Positions 1 to 11,937 of a stretch of DNA of 64,000 nt are shown in pieces. Origin of the DNA: Hofstenia miamia. Its lineage: Eukaryota > Xenacoelomorpha > Acoela > Hofsteniidae. Made by a program: the position numbers and the translations under genes. The DNA lies in contig CABFPE010000154.1 of the NCBI GenBank assembly GCA_900660155.1, forward strand, positions 559,159-623,158, read 5' to 3'. Under the pieces are notes generated by a model. That model had not been told where the DNA came from. It was given only the letters and a program-made list of their open reading frames with translations, and ran no database searches. The stretch's first letter is position 1. Each line of letters starts with the position of its first letter.

Positions 1-310
1 CAATTTCTAAAATGTTTCTGCTCTATTTTTAGTTTCAATTCAAAGAGTAACTGTGAATTTGAATTTCAAATTATTGTCTGCCAAGATGGCTAAAAATAGT
101 GGAGGTGATATTGCCCCCTTTGTTTTATAAATTGTTATCAACAAGTACTATTTGGTAATATTATTCCTTAGTTGCATTTAATCATGCTAAATTGAACAAA
201 AAAATTCTGATTTACAATTAATTTAATCATAATTCAATATTAATCTTCTTTGACCAACTAATTGTTTTCTTCTTCTTTTTTGCAGCATTAAGCTTTGGAT
301 TATGCTACAT
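1..310 (-). repeat. LTR-C, 3' LTR fragment of element E1
   Basis: Minus-strand beginning of an LTR, cut by the window edge. It matches the distal part of the complete LTR-C at 14088-15213, including the conserved block around 83-103 (CCAAGATGG then CTAAAAATA on the plus strand). The LTR start TGTAGC reads on the minus strand near 310. The X region of E1 abuts it, as expected for a 3' LTR. Confidence 0.75.
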
Positions 311-2288
311 GCCCTGTCAGCTTGCTTTATTTTTAGCACAGCTCATTCTCTGTGGACTAATTCATCAGCACTCAGTATTATCATTTCTGCTTTAGGATCA
401 CTCCAGCTTGTTGTGACAAATTATGGCTGTTTCATCATTTTAGTATTGCCTCTCTCTCTGTTCTTACTGTACTGTGATAGAGCAGAAATTTGGCTTCTTT
501 GATGTTTTCCAAGATCAGTGCTATTTCTTTCAATTCATTCATTTTCCTTGAGAATATTTCCTAGAATTACTGATACAGATGGATCCATTTTATTGCAATC
601 ATTAATGTCATCTGTGCATCTGCTCTGCTTGTGTGTACTAGAACTTCACAGATTGCTGTATCTGGGTAAAAGAACATGAACACTTTTCAGAGACTTCTGG
701 TGTTCATGACGTCCTTGTAGAAGAAACTTATGTTATCTCATACTTCTTCCTCCATTATGTTGTTTGGGTCATTTTCATCCTCATTATTGTTACCATTTCA
801 ACCTGCTTTGTGATGTTGTAATAGCAATACTGTTTATCCACAAGTCCAGCCAGACTACATCATTTATTCCCAAGAATAAGATTAATGCTTTTGCTTTACT
901 CTTGTTGATTTGGTCTCTGAGTTCTTTTAACTGCTCATTGATGGGTTTGCCTTGAGCATATAGTTGCTAGAAAGTTATCACCCCCTCAACATATACATGT
1001 TGTCATTGCTGAGCATGATTTCTTTTGATTTTTTGTAATCTTCTCTATTGATAATGGATTTAGCTCATTCTTTTGTCTTCACATAAGTTGTATATTCATG
1101 TAAGAATGCTTTTGCTATTTTCATGTCTTTGGGTACCCTCCATCTCAGAAGTATCATCAGGATGGATATCATTTCTGGCAGTGTGCAGATGAGGATTTTT
1201 GTATTGATTTGTCATTCTATTTCATTGTATGTTGCTGATGTTGTTGGTGCCATCTCCAGTCCAATCATTGCTGGGTAGTTCATCTTAATTTCTTTCAGTG
1301 TGTCCCAAAAACTTTGGGTTAAACCTCTTTTACTCATTTTTATCTGAATCTGGTCTTTCATCTCTATTTTTGTTCTAATGCATTCTACATCAATGGTCAG
1401 TTGATTGTATAGCTTTAGCAGCTCTTCCACTCTGTTCTTGTAAAAGCTTCTGTAAACATTAATTTCATGGATGTGACCTTTTCTTCTTATTTCACTTTCT
1501 TGTAGTTTCTAGAGCGAATTTCCTCCTTTTCCTTTGTTATTTTTATTTCAATAAAAAATCTTTTATTGTCTGTGTCTATCTATTCCATTGTACTTTCCAG
1601 ACTTTTAGTTCCCCATTTTACTATATTGATTCTATGAATTTTCTGTTGTATTTTATGGATAGGATCAGTTGCATTGAGTTTAGTAGTTCCTTCTCTTTGA
1701 ATGTGCATCACAGCCTTTCTTTCTTGTATCAATGCATTTCTTCTTGCACCTGATTTACATTTTTCTCCTTCATCATCTTAACCTTTTCTTTGGTGTCGAC
1801 AATTTTTCTTTTTATTATTTTCTTTGTTTTTATCCAAGATTCTCTTTCTACCTGTCTAGCCAAGATTCTGATGTTGCACCCCACATATATTTTCTTATGG
1901 GTTTGTTGAATACTGCAATTTCCTCTGGTGTGATTCACGTCTTATTTGCCATGTTGTTCTTTCCATCAGGCTTTTGTTTACTATAATTCTGCTTATCAGC
2001 TTTTCAATCATCTGCATCTGCTTGTTCAATTTCTCTGGGGACATTGTTTTTTTATGTGTCTTTTCAGCAGCCAATCCTTGTTTGAGTGTTGATTGGGAAC
2101 ATTGTGATTTCATACTTTTTTGCTTTTGTGAGTCTATGTTGCTCTGTTTTTGATGTTGGTAGTTGAAGATATTTTTCCTCTGTTGTGAAAGTTGCTATTA
2201 ACCATGCAATTGTCCTGAAAATGATTTCTGGTGCATTCTTCTCTTTGAATATCATGTTTTTAAAATGTTTGTGTTCAGTTCATTCTCT
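311..2288 (-). pseudogene. E1 region X, C-terminal half
   Basis: Minus-strand remains of the extra coding region that follows integrase in this family. Blocks align in order with the plus-strand copies: 2064-2255 (segment ending TAWLIATFTTEE), 1895-2113 (SRIIVNKS), 1212-1430 (YNQLTIDVECI, then SFWDTL and MNYPAMIG) and, near 790-900, a hydrophobic stretch ending GINDV. Several frameshifts and stops break it. I recognise no known family. There is no signal peptide or membrane segment that would suggest an envelope protein. The N-terminal half lies in the adjacent gap or was lost. Confidence 0.7.
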
Positions 2289-2518
2289 TGTAGAATCGGT
2301 GGCTGGTACGAATTAGCTAGAAACTCCATTGACTCTGCAGAAGGTTTAATTAGTGTTCAGTACAGCCACGATTCCAAGAAACAGCTTAGATTAGAACTTA
2401 TAACATTTACAGATGTAACATTGGTAATTCATCCAAGTAACAGAACTACTTTTAGGTAAGGACCGAGATGACCAATTCCTATGGCTTCCAGCCGAAGCGG
2501 AGCTTCCAGAAGTAAAGT
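2289..2518 (-). repeat. LTR-D fragment, minus strand, cut by gap
   Basis: It begins TGTAGAATCGGTGG and matches, in reverse complement, the right end of the solo LTR-D at 3871-4801 over about 230 bp with scattered differences. It interrupts region X of E1. The rest lies in the N gap. Confidence 0.8.
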
Positions 2519-3518
2519 NNNNNNNNNNNNNNNNNNNNNNNNNNNNNNNNNNNNNNNNNNNNNNNNNNNNNNNNNNNNNNNNNNNNNNNNNNNNNNNNNN
2601 NNNNNNNNNNNNNNNNNNNNNNNNNNNNNNNNNNNNNNNNNNNNNNNNNNNNNNNNNNNNNNNNNNNNNNNNNNNNNNNNNNNNNNNNNNNNNNNNNNNN
2701 NNNNNNNNNNNNNNNNNNNNNNNNNNNNNNNNNNNNNNNNNNNNNNNNNNNNNNNNNNNNNNNNNNNNNNNNNNNNNNNNNNNNNNNNNNNNNNNNNNNN
2801 NNNNNNNNNNNNNNNNNNNNNNNNNNNNNNNNNNNNNNNNNNNNNNNNNNNNNNNNNNNNNNNNNNNNNNNNNNNNNNNNNNNNNNNNNNNNNNNNNNNN
2901 NNNNNNNNNNNNNNNNNNNNNNNNNNNNNNNNNNNNNNNNNNNNNNNNNNNNNNNNNNNNNNNNNNNNNNNNNNNNNNNNNNNNNNNNNNNNNNNNNNNN
3001 NNNNNNNNNNNNNNNNNNNNNNNNNNNNNNNNNNNNNNNNNNNNNNNNNNNNNNNNNNNNNNNNNNNNNNNNNNNNNNNNNNNNNNNNNNNNNNNNNNNN
3101 NNNNNNNNNNNNNNNNNNNNNNNNNNNNNNNNNNNNNNNNNNNNNNNNNNNNNNNNNNNNNNNNNNNNNNNNNNNNNNNNNNNNNNNNNNNNNNNNNNNN
3201 NNNNNNNNNNNNNNNNNNNNNNNNNNNNNNNNNNNNNNNNNNNNNNNNNNNNNNNNNNNNNNNNNNNNNNNNNNNNNNNNNNNNNNNNNNNNNNNNNNNN
3301 NNNNNNNNNNNNNNNNNNNNNNNNNNNNNNNNNNNNNNNNNNNNNNNNNNNNNNNNNNNNNNNNNNNNNNNNNNNNNNNNNNNNNNNNNNNNNNNNNNNN
3401 NNNNNNNNNNNNNNNNNNNNNNNNNNNNNNNNNNNNNNNNNNNNNNNNNNNNNNNNNNNNNNNNNNNNNNNNNNNNNNNNNNNNNNNNNNNNNNNNNNNN
3501 NNNNNNNNNNNNNNNNNN
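2519..3518. other. Assembly gap (1000 N)
   Basis: Exactly 1000 N, so probably a placeholder of unknown true size. By comparison with E4 it should hide the rest of an LTR-D and the integrase-X junction with the first half of X of E1. Confidence 0.99.
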
Positions 3519-3870
3519 CTTTGGGGTCATATATATATTTACCTCTTGTTGCCCTTCTTGGCAGTACTCTTGTTTGTAAGTTTTCATTACTGATATTTGT
3601 TTTGCATTCTTCATTGAAACCTTCTTCTGGTAAACTGTCTAACTCATTCATATCAATAAGGATTTCATTTCCATTAATTCAGTTTATTTTAAATTAGGTG
3701 TTTTCATCTAATTTAGTTTCCTCAATGTCTGCTGCCACTTGTTTTAAATTTTGAAAGTGCAGTAATCTGCCATTGCTTAGAATATACTCATTATTTGGCA
3801 GTACTTGCCTTACCATAGATGGACTTGACCAAATTGTTTTAAGTTTTCAGACCTGGTTTGTGTCTGTTAA
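3519..3870 (-). pseudogene. E1 integrase C-terminal domain
   Basis: Minus-strand continuation of the E1 integrase after the LTR-D insertion. It carries the family C-terminal block (WSSP, then NNEYIL, RLLHFQNLK and RVLPRR followed by YDP), which aligns with E4 around 40290-40600. In retroelement integrases this part binds DNA. A TGA interrupts it right after TDTNQV, and it is cut by the gap. Bases 3867-3870 (TTAA) are the left target duplication of the LTR-D. Confidence 0.75.
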
Positions 3871-4801
3871 TGTAGAGTCACTCGGGGATTTCGTTGATTT
3901 TATTCTTTTATAACTTACTTTGTATTATTACGTCACCATGACGTTATTAGCTAGTTTCAATCTTAGTTTGCTATTATTAATTTGATGTCCCCTTGATGGT
4001 GCTGATTGTTGCTCAAATTTAATTTTGCGAGTTAAAATGAATTTGATCATGTTAAACTATGTTGACATCTGAAGTATTGTAAACAAAGGCAGGTAATCAT
4101 TAAACAATTGTATAAAACCTGAGGAAACTGTAGTGATAGTTTAATAGATTTTATCTACTCTCAACTGCCATTTTTACCGTTGTATTTTTTATTTATTTAT
4201 CTCTATGAAACTTATTGCTTAAGATTTGCGACAATTTAGGAGTGCTTTCACTAGCATGGGGCGACATGTTGCTTCTGGGGGTCTGTTGATTACCCAGTCC
4301 GAATTGTGGACTCATTAAGTTACATATATGGTTATGTATAAGGAAATAATAAATCTCTCATGCGTAATTCAACACGTACATACACTTATAAAACCTAACA
4401 CTGTGATGATACCATGCCATAGGCTAGCACAAATATCTGGCAATTACAGATTATTTAATAGTGAGCTGAGAGATAACAATAAAAATGAGAGCTTGTGTTT
4501 CCTGAATCGATATAGAAATTAAGCAAATGAGACAAATAGGGTAGCACCAGTCAATAGGTTAAGCACTTTACTTCTGGATGTTCCGCTTTGGCTGGAAGCC
4601 ATAGGAATTGGTCATCTCGGATCTTACCTAAAGTAGTTTTGTTACTTGGATGAATTACCAATGTTACATCTATAAGCTATGTTATAAATTCTATGTTATT
4701 CCTTTTTCTGGAATTGTGGCTGTTATGTAAATGCTATTCAAACCTTCTGCAGAGTCAATTAAGTTTCTAGTTAAGTTTCCCTACCAGCCACCAATTCTAC
4801 A
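3871..4801 (+). mobile_element. Solo LTR-D (TSD TTAA)
   Basis: A 931-bp LTR starting TGTAGAGTCACTCGG and ending CCACCAATTCTACA, flanked by TTAA at 3867-3870 and 4802-4805. It sits inside the E1 integrase, whose coding sense resumes on each side. A TATAAAA box at 4111-4117 supports plus orientation. No internal region is present, so this looks like a solo LTR left by LTR-LTR recombination. Confidence 0.88.
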
Positions 4802-4805
4802 TTAA

Positions 4806-6020
4806 TTTTACAGGTGTGAATGCATATACCTTGTTGCCTATCTTATGTGCATGACCAATAATTTTTCTGTTGTAATTGCATTGCTGTCTCATGGCAGACT
4901 TTTTGATATTATGACACATTGTTTCATATATCACAGTAATATGGTTTCTTAGTTGGTTTACATATTTGTTGTCCATTCTCCCACTATAATAGAAGTATTG
5001 CATTGACAGTGGTGTTGTGGCTTCTATTCTGAAAATTGCCTTGAATGGTGTAATTCCCATTGTCAAGTGTATGGATGTGTTATAAAAATACTCGACCATT
5101 TCAATTACTTTTCACCATTTCCGTCCTCCTATCCTTGATGTTGTGACCCTTATTAATTTGATTAATGATCAGTTCAATCTTTCCACTGCACCATTCACCT
5201 GTTAGTGATATGCTGTTGTTCTTTCACTGACTATTTCTAATAACTGAGACATTTAAAGGAATAGATCACTTTTGAACTGTTGTCCCTTGTCTGTGATTAT
5301 TGTCTCCATCAACCCAAACTTCAAGATCCTCTCCTTCATTACTATCTCTGCCATTGTTTCTGCCATTGAATTTTTCACTGGGATCATTCTTTTGTATTTG
5401 GTAAAATTATCCACTATTACTAACAGGTGTTGAGATCTTTCTTTATCTCTCACTAGCATCTCCAGGTCTATGTGTACAATTTCAATGGGTTGCATCTTGA
5501 TGATCTTCCCTAGTGGTGCTCTCTGCTCTCTGAGTTGGGAAATGCTGCCTGTTTTTTAGGAGGCATGTTGTATATTTGTTAATTACATCTTCTGTAACTT
5601 TCCTGACCACTGTTGTGCTAAACCTTGTGTTGAAAGTGCTTTCTGTTTATGTAATGCCTAGATGCTTTAACTTCAATTTCTATCTCTCTTAGTAGCTTGC
5701 TGTTAGTTTTGATAGTTTCATTTGAGGCTCCTGCAGCTTTTTTATGATTTTGCTCTGATATCTCTTTTTTATCATAATTGGTAAGACTGCTTGCCCTTTC
5801 TTGCCAACATTTATTTTGGGTAGTCCTTTGTATTCCATATGTGGTAGGAATTGGAATTGCTTCTCTTCACTGTCTTGCTTGGCTGCATCTCTTTGATAAT
5901 CTGGGAGTGTTCCTCTATGGTGTTCAATGGTGAAAGTAAATTTGTTTAAGTACTCAATCCACCTTTACACTATTCCTGATTTGTCTCCCAAGAACTTCTT
6001 TAGCCATGCTAAACTGCTGT
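4806..6020 (-). pseudogene. E1 integrase core and RNase H C-terminus
   Basis: Minus-strand integrase catalytic core. The first acidic residue is in HIDLEML and the second in IITDKG (5253-5495). The Glu lies in NGAVERLN near 5180-5200, so all three DDE residues survive. Block 4797-5099 aligns with the E4 segment after the core. The stretch toward 6020 encodes the end of RNase H and the integrase N-terminus. Stops and frameshifts, for example before NGAVE, make it non-functional. Confidence 0.8.
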
Positions 6021-7157
6021 TGTAGCATTATCCAAACAAATCAAAAATAAGCTGCAAACATAGAGCAGAGTGAGAATAAGATCAAAGAAACAATGATTAG
6101 AAATATTGTATTTAGATCAATTAGATTAATTTAGATTTATTTGTATTATGCAACCAAGAAACAATATGTGTCCAAAATGAGAGATTAGTATCAGTCAATA
6201 AAACTAATTTTGGCAAAACAACGTGGTCAAATCACTTCCATTATTTTTAGCTGCAATATTAGCAGAAGATTTGAAATCAACAGGTACTTTTCTGGAATTA
6301 CTATAAATACGAATTAATTACTGTAAGCAATTGATAAAGAATTTTATTCAGAATTCATATTTTGTTCTTCTATAATGGTTTGATTATTTAATACGATGTC
6401 AAGCTAATCAAGTGGTGTTTAGTAGTGGTCTGAATCCATCATAGAGAACGATTCAAGGGTCCGTCCCTGTGCCAGATCATAAAAGTGCACATAAGGTAGG
6501 TATTGGGGTTTTCTCTTGATTAGCTGACTAGCAATCACTTAATACATGTATCAAAATAATTAACTGCAAACAAATGGTTGGATGACCAAAACCTGGGAAA
6601 TATATTAATACTATTTTAGATCCAAATTAATGACCAATAAATGACCAATAAAGTGACCATACATGTATTAAGTTATAAATGTAAGTTAAGAAGCTGCTCA
6701 AAACTAATATATTTAGAAATGCCAATATATTTCATAAATGGCTACATGTAGTATCAAATGAGCAGCTAGTAACAAGTCATGTTGCAAAGACATAAAACAC
6801 TTTTACAAAAGATAGAGTTTAAGTCGAATTGTGTCATGTCTTGAGTATGCAATAAGCTAGGATAGGGTACACATAAATTGTATCAATGAGCTGAGATGTG
6901 GAACTCAATCAAATGGAGTATTGAAGGAGTTGGTGATGTGGAGATCAGCTTTGGGCAGATGCCCACTATCAATCAATGGAAAAACTGCAACATGAGTATG
7001 TCACCTAAATAGAGCACAGTTAAACCTAGTTACATTATGTTAATAGAACAAAAGCCAAGCAGCATCTAATTAAGTAAATCCCAACCCACAAAACTACTAC
7101 TAGTGCTATACAGTAGCAGAAGATAAATAGTAATGATGCCTGATAGAGGATGTTACA
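6021..7157 (+). mobile_element. Solo LTR-A (TSD CTGT)
   Basis: A 1.14-kb LTR beginning TGTAGCATTATCC and ending GAGGATGTTACA, flanked on both sides by CTGT (6017-6020 and 7158-7161). It interrupts the E1 RNase H region. Removing it restores collinearity with the corresponding E4 sequence. It shares the CCATTATTTTTAGC block and a TATAAAT-like box with other LTR-A copies. Confidence 0.88.
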
Positions 7158-8511
7158 CTGTTGTCTGTGCAGATCCTGAATTCTCATCTGATTTGAAAAT
7201 GCCTGAAATTAAATTCTTGATGTTCTTGATTAGGGCTAACATTTCTAGTTTCATAATTGTCCTAACTTGGCTTCAGTTTGCAGCTAAAAATTGTATTGGC
7301 ACCTCCTTCCTGTTCTTTATTTGCCCTAATGTCACTCTGATTGCCACTTTGCTTGCATCACAGTCCAAAATGAATGATCTGTTGTAATCTGGTGTGTTCA
7401 TCAATGGCAGTTTTGCTAGTTATTCTTTTATTTTATCCAACTCCTCCTGCTCCTGCCATGTCCATATAAAGGGTATGGACTTCCTCATCAGTAGTGTCAT
7501 TTTGGCAGTTTTCCCAGTGATTTTAGGTATGAAAGTCCCATAGTAGTTGAACAAACACATTATCCTCTTTATATATTTTTTGTTATTTGGTTTCTCTATC
7601 TTCCCAATCATATCTCTCACATTGTCCTTCATACCTTTTTTCTATCACTCTCCTAAAAATATGAACTTTTCTTTCAATATGTAACATTTGATTTACTGTC
7701 CTGCTTTTTCTAGAATTGACAGTGTTCTTTCCATCGTTTCTAGATGTTTTACTATGGTGTTTTCATGACAATGATGTCATCTATAAATGTGTTCATGCCT
7801 TCTTCCATTTTTTGTTTCTTGTTATTTAGTACCTTTGTTATATATCTCTGGAAAGTTGCTGGTGCATTGCACAGTCTGAATGCAATGTATATCTATTCAC
7901 ACAACCTGTAAGTTGTGAAGAACGCCATTTTTTTGATGTCTTCCTCTTCCATTTGCCCCTGCCAATAGACTTTACATAGATCTATCAATGTGAAGTACTT
8001 ATGCTTGCTGGCTTTGTACAGCATATCATCTATTGTGGGAAGTCAGTAAGAGTCTTTTTTTGTTACTTTGTTCAGTTTCCAAAAATCTATACATAGTCTA
8101 TACTGCTCTCCCTGCTTTTCAAACACTGTTGGTGCTGCATATGGACTTTCACTGGGTCAAATTATTTTGTTGTTGATCAGTTTGTTCAGTATTCTGTTAT
8201 ATTCATCCTTCATCTGCTCTGGTACTCATCTCACCAGTAGTTTTATTGGTTTATTTGTTGTTGTGACTATCTTGTGAGTCTTGCCTCTTGCTCAAACCAC
8301 ACTTATCTCTCCAAAGTTGAATATTCATTTATGCTTCTCTAAAATGTCTCTAATTTATTGCAGTTGCTTTTTGTTCAAATGTTGATATTCCTCTTCTAGT
8401 AGCTGTGGTATCTTATAATCATCTTCTCCATTTGCTTTTGTCCATATGCCCTTGAACTTGCTGTTGGGAGTACTTTCTACATTGATGGTTTTTGTCCACT
8501 TGCCCTTGATT
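7158..8511 (-). pseudogene. E1 reverse transcriptase and RNase H N-terminus
   Basis: Minus-strand RT of the gypsy type. The catalytic box reads FIDDIIV (about 7767-7800), where E4 has YIDDIIV. Downstream, 7420-7632 gives the thumb/connection segment (FNYYGTFIPKITGK, then FIWTWQEQEEL). The first RNase H block follows toward 7158. The stretch near 8420-8511 is the protease-RT linker with two copies of the FKG-type repeat. Stops and frameshifts are frequent. Confidence 0.82.
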
Positions 8512-9595
8512 TGTAGCATCATCCACATAAAATCTCAAATAAGCTGCAAAACGTCGAGCAGATGGGATTAAAGTCGAAGAAAAATTATTCAAAAATATTG
8601 TAATCAAATCAATTAGAATTATTTAAGATTTATTTGTATTATGCAACTAAGAAACAATATGTGTCAGAAAGGAGATATTTGTATCTGTTGATAAAAATAC
8701 TTTTTGACTAAATGATTCTTTCATTATTTTCAGCTGCCATCTTGGCAGAAGTTTAAATTTGAATCGACAGGTACTTCTTTTGGAATTACTATAAATAGAT
8801 TGAAAACCATTGTAAGAGTTGATAAAGAATTTTACTTGGAATTCTTAATTTGTTTCATATTAAAGGGTTGAATATTTAATACGATGTCAAGCTAATTGAG
8901 CTGTGTTTGTAGTGGTCTGGATACGTCACAGGGAACAATTCTAGGGTCTCTGTGCCAGATCATGAAAAGGGTTTTCTCTTGATTAGCTGACTCGCATTTC
9001 ATTGCTACATGTATCAAAATAATTAATTGCCAACAAACAGTTGGATGACCAAAACCTAGGAATTATATTAATATTATTTTAGATCCAAATTAACAACCTA
9101 TAATCCACCAATAAAGTGACTGTACATGTAGTATGCTATAAATGTAGGTTAGGAAGTTGTATGAACTAAATATATTTAAACAAGCCAATATATTTTCAGT
9201 AATGGCTACATGTAATAATTAATGAACAACTAGTAACAAGTCAGGTTGTGAATAGAGTTTAAATTGAGTTGTGCCATGCCTTGAGTATGCACTGAGCTAA
9301 AGTAGGGTACTCATAAATTGTGTTGATTGAGCTGAGAAGTGGCACTCAACCATCAGATGGAATAGTGGAGCTGGATGTGGAGATTCACTTTGGGCAGATG
9401 CCCATTAGGAGATCATTGTACTTCCTGCATGGCTTCATCACCTAAATAGTAAATAGTTAATTCTAGGTTACATAAGCTAACAGAAGCAACAAGTCAAGCA
9501 GTATGCAACAAGTAAATCCTTACCTGCAATAACACAACTAACATTATACAGTAACAGTAGATAGACAGTGATAATGCCTGGTAGAGGATATTACA
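8512..9595 (+). mobile_element. Solo LTR-A (TSD GATT/GAAT)
   Basis: A 1.08-kb LTR from TGTAGCATCATCC to GAGGATATTACA. Flanks are GATT (left) and GAAT (right), one mismatch, inside the protease-RT linker of E1, which is collinear across the insertion. It keeps two CpGs at 8552-8556 that have changed in other LTR-A copies. Confidence 0.85.
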
Positions 9596-10391
9596 GAATC
9601 AGCTGTGTGGAGTACCTCATGTTTTTGTTTTTAAGTCCTCTAATTGACCATACAAACTACTCCAAATGCTTTGATGCAAGATTTGACATATTTTCTGACT
9701 ATTCTCAAATTGGTTTTCTTCATGTTAACATTATGATTTGTGGCTTTTAATATCAGTATCCTTCATTTTCCATTTTTTATGTTGCACACTCTTGAATGCA
9801 TTGATTCTCTTTTTGTGTTAATCCCCTTGTTCTTGTAGAGCATTACATCCACTGTAATCTTCTCTCCTGTTTGGATTGTGTGCATTGTCCATTGATATGT
9901 TTGCAACTTTACATCTTCTTCTATTTCAAATGTTTTTGTGGATAGCTTGCCATCATCTTTTTCAATTTTGATTTCCTCCTCCTTTACCTTGATTGTTCTA
10001 TTGGAGTAATTACTTATGTATCCATTCTTCATTAAACAATCATCACCCAGTATTACTTCATATGATAATAAGTTGTTATGGATGTCTATCACTACTAGCA
10101 ATTGTTCAAGGGTGGTGTTTGCTATTCTAATTTGCACTGCTTTTAACCTTCATTTATAGTCTATATATTCTCCAGACATGTTGATTAGTATTTTGTTTGA
10201 TCTTTCAAGGTCTTCTTCTCAACTAAACCCCAATTTTGTTCCACATTCATCAGTTATAATAGACTTTGCAGCTCCTGTTTCAATTTTTGCCCTTGTCATC
10301 AGCCCATTTATTGTTATGGATATTGTGTTGATTTTACCTAGGTTTGTCAAGATCATTATCAATGCTTGGTATTTTAGAGTTGGCACTCAAA
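9596..10391 (-). pseudogene. E1 aspartic protease
   Basis: Minus-strand retropepsin domain. The second conserved box (ILGDDCLMKNG, followed by a YSNRTIKV strand) is in 9763-10137 and matches E4. The active-site box near 10265-10290 reads ETGAA, where E4 has DTGAA, so the catalytic Asp is Glu here. The frame is broken between the two boxes. Confidence 0.78.
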
Positions 10392-10401
10392 CTAGTTTTC
10401 C
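10392..10401 (-). promoter_or_regulatory. Candidate gag-pol -1 frameshift site
   Basis: The minus strand reads GGAAAAC directly before the gag stop TAG. The same GGAAAACTAG occurs in E7 at 50670-50679. The protease reading frame is at -1 relative to gag. The heptamer is not a perfect canonical slippery sequence, so this is tentative. Confidence 0.35.
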
Positions 10402-11894
10402 AATTCATCTTCAGTTTGTGTATCCTCAACCAATTCTGATTTGGATTTGATCACATCCTCATCTTCATAGTGCACTTCCTCTTCTTCAATCATGTTAATC
10501 TGTTTTTTGCAATCTTTTCTTTTGTGCCCCTTCTTTCCACAGCTGTAGCTCTTTAAGTCTGTCTCTCTTACATTTTTAATTTTTCCATCTTTACCTTTTA
10601 TTTTGATAATTTTTTCCATTTTGTTTTTTGTTGTGGGTTTTGTGTTCACTGTCTGTGACTTGTAGTTGTTCTTTCACGTTGTTGGTGTTACTTTGTAGCT
10701 TTTTCAAAAATATGGGCATTGGTTTTGATTGTCACTGATTTTCTGATCATCTTCTCTAACTTTTTATCCATTTTGCATTTAATCTTAAATTGGGTTCTAA
10801 TGGTCTGAGGCATTCCTTTGCAAATATGTGAGAAGAGGTTGTTTCCTCCTGAGCTGAGTGTTACTAGTCATTTAACTTGCTGGATGTAGTTTTGTATGTC
10901 ATCTGTTTTCCTCATTTTCATTTAATATGATTTGGTACTGGTTTTTGAAACTTTAATTTTCATAGTACTCTACAAAGTCTCCAATTAGTAGTTTAAAATT
11001 TTGTTTTATATTGGTATCTAGCAGTAAATATTGCTCAAATGCTGCTCCTGTAAGGTATAGTAGGAGTCTTGCAGCTGCTGCTTGTTGGCTTAATTTCCTC
11101 TCAGCCATGGTGATCTCCAACATTTGAAGCCATTTATTGAACATTGGATTGTAGCTGTTGACTTTTCCATTAAATTTTGGCAAGGTTGCTTTGCATGGTA
11201 TAGTGTTGTTGTTGATGTTTACTGCTTGTGTTTATATTTGAGCTGTTCTAACTCTTGGATTAATTGTCTGTTTTCCTTTTCTAACTGTCAACAGATTCTG
11301 TCCCATCTTTCATTTTGTTCCTGAAAGTGTTTGTTTGATTCTGCCAATTGGTTTGTTAGTATCTTGATTTAATTCTGGAAGTTTTTACTTTGACTTTCTA
11401 ATTGACTATCCATTTCAATTTTAAGTTTGCTCAATACGTTTTTGCTGTATTGTTCCAATTTTAAAAATTTTTCTGTTAATAGTTGTATCTTGCTTCTTAG
11501 TAATGACTCCATTTTGTTGCTCAGTCTGAGAATATTTAAAATTTCTGTAGGGCTTGTCTCTGGGGACATGTATAGGGTTTGTATTTCTGAACATAATATT
11601 CTTGGGGTAGTGGTTGTTTTACCTGTGCCTATTATGTGCTTCCTTTCTTTGACATTGTATTTTTCATTTCAATTAGGATTAGTAGTGGCTTGCATTTCAG
11701 TACAATTCTTTGTTTCCAAATCTGCTTCAGGTTAGGTTTCTCCTCAGGTGGTGGTAGCTAACTGCTTGCTTTGTTGGTATTTCTGTTGCATGTTTTATGT
11801 TATCAGTTATCTCAGTGATATCATGGTTGCATTTCTTACTTTGTTGACTTCAAGTAGTGAGTATTGATTTGTTGTTGATTCTTCATTGTTCTTT
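10392..11894 (-). pseudogene. E1 gag
   Basis: Minus-strand capsid/nucleocapsid remains. In coding order: a coiled-coil-like polar segment (11369-11569), the capsid block FNGKVNSYNP and KWLQMLEIT (10953-11183), and a zinc knuckle SYSCGKKGHKRKDC (10392-10649). The first knuckle Cys is Ser, as in E7, while E4 keeps Cys. It ends with an acidic tail and TAG at 10392-10394. Several frameshifts separate the blocks. Confidence 0.8.
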
Positions 11895-11912
11895 AACTTG
11901 TCACAGTTGCCA
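11895..11912 (-). promoter_or_regulatory. Primer binding site of E1
   Basis: Directly next to the LTR-C end, the minus strand reads TGGCAACTGTGACA. It resembles the tRNA-Arg-type primer site I recall for 412/mdg1-like elements. The two differences both fall where that site has a CG dinucleotide. Confidence 0.6.
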
Positions 11913-11937
11913 TGTAGCATCCACTAAATGGCTCTAA
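11913..11937 (-). repeat. LTR-C of E1 (5' LTR), first part
   Basis: Twenty-five bases of the minus-strand LTR-C end (plus strand TGTAGCATCCACTAAATGG). They are adjacent to the primer site and are interrupted by the LTR-B at 11938. CTAA at 11934-11937 is the target duplication. Confidence 0.75.

Noticed and set aside
2479-3651. Long open frames across the N gap
   Set aside because: They consist mainly of N and have no coding meaning. The same holds for 28060-29209.
2289-4801. A DNA transposon or foldback element with 230-bp inverted arms
   Set aside because: The two arms are parts of two separate LTR-D copies in opposite orientation. The right one is a complete solo LTR with its own TTAA duplication, and integrase sequence lies between them.
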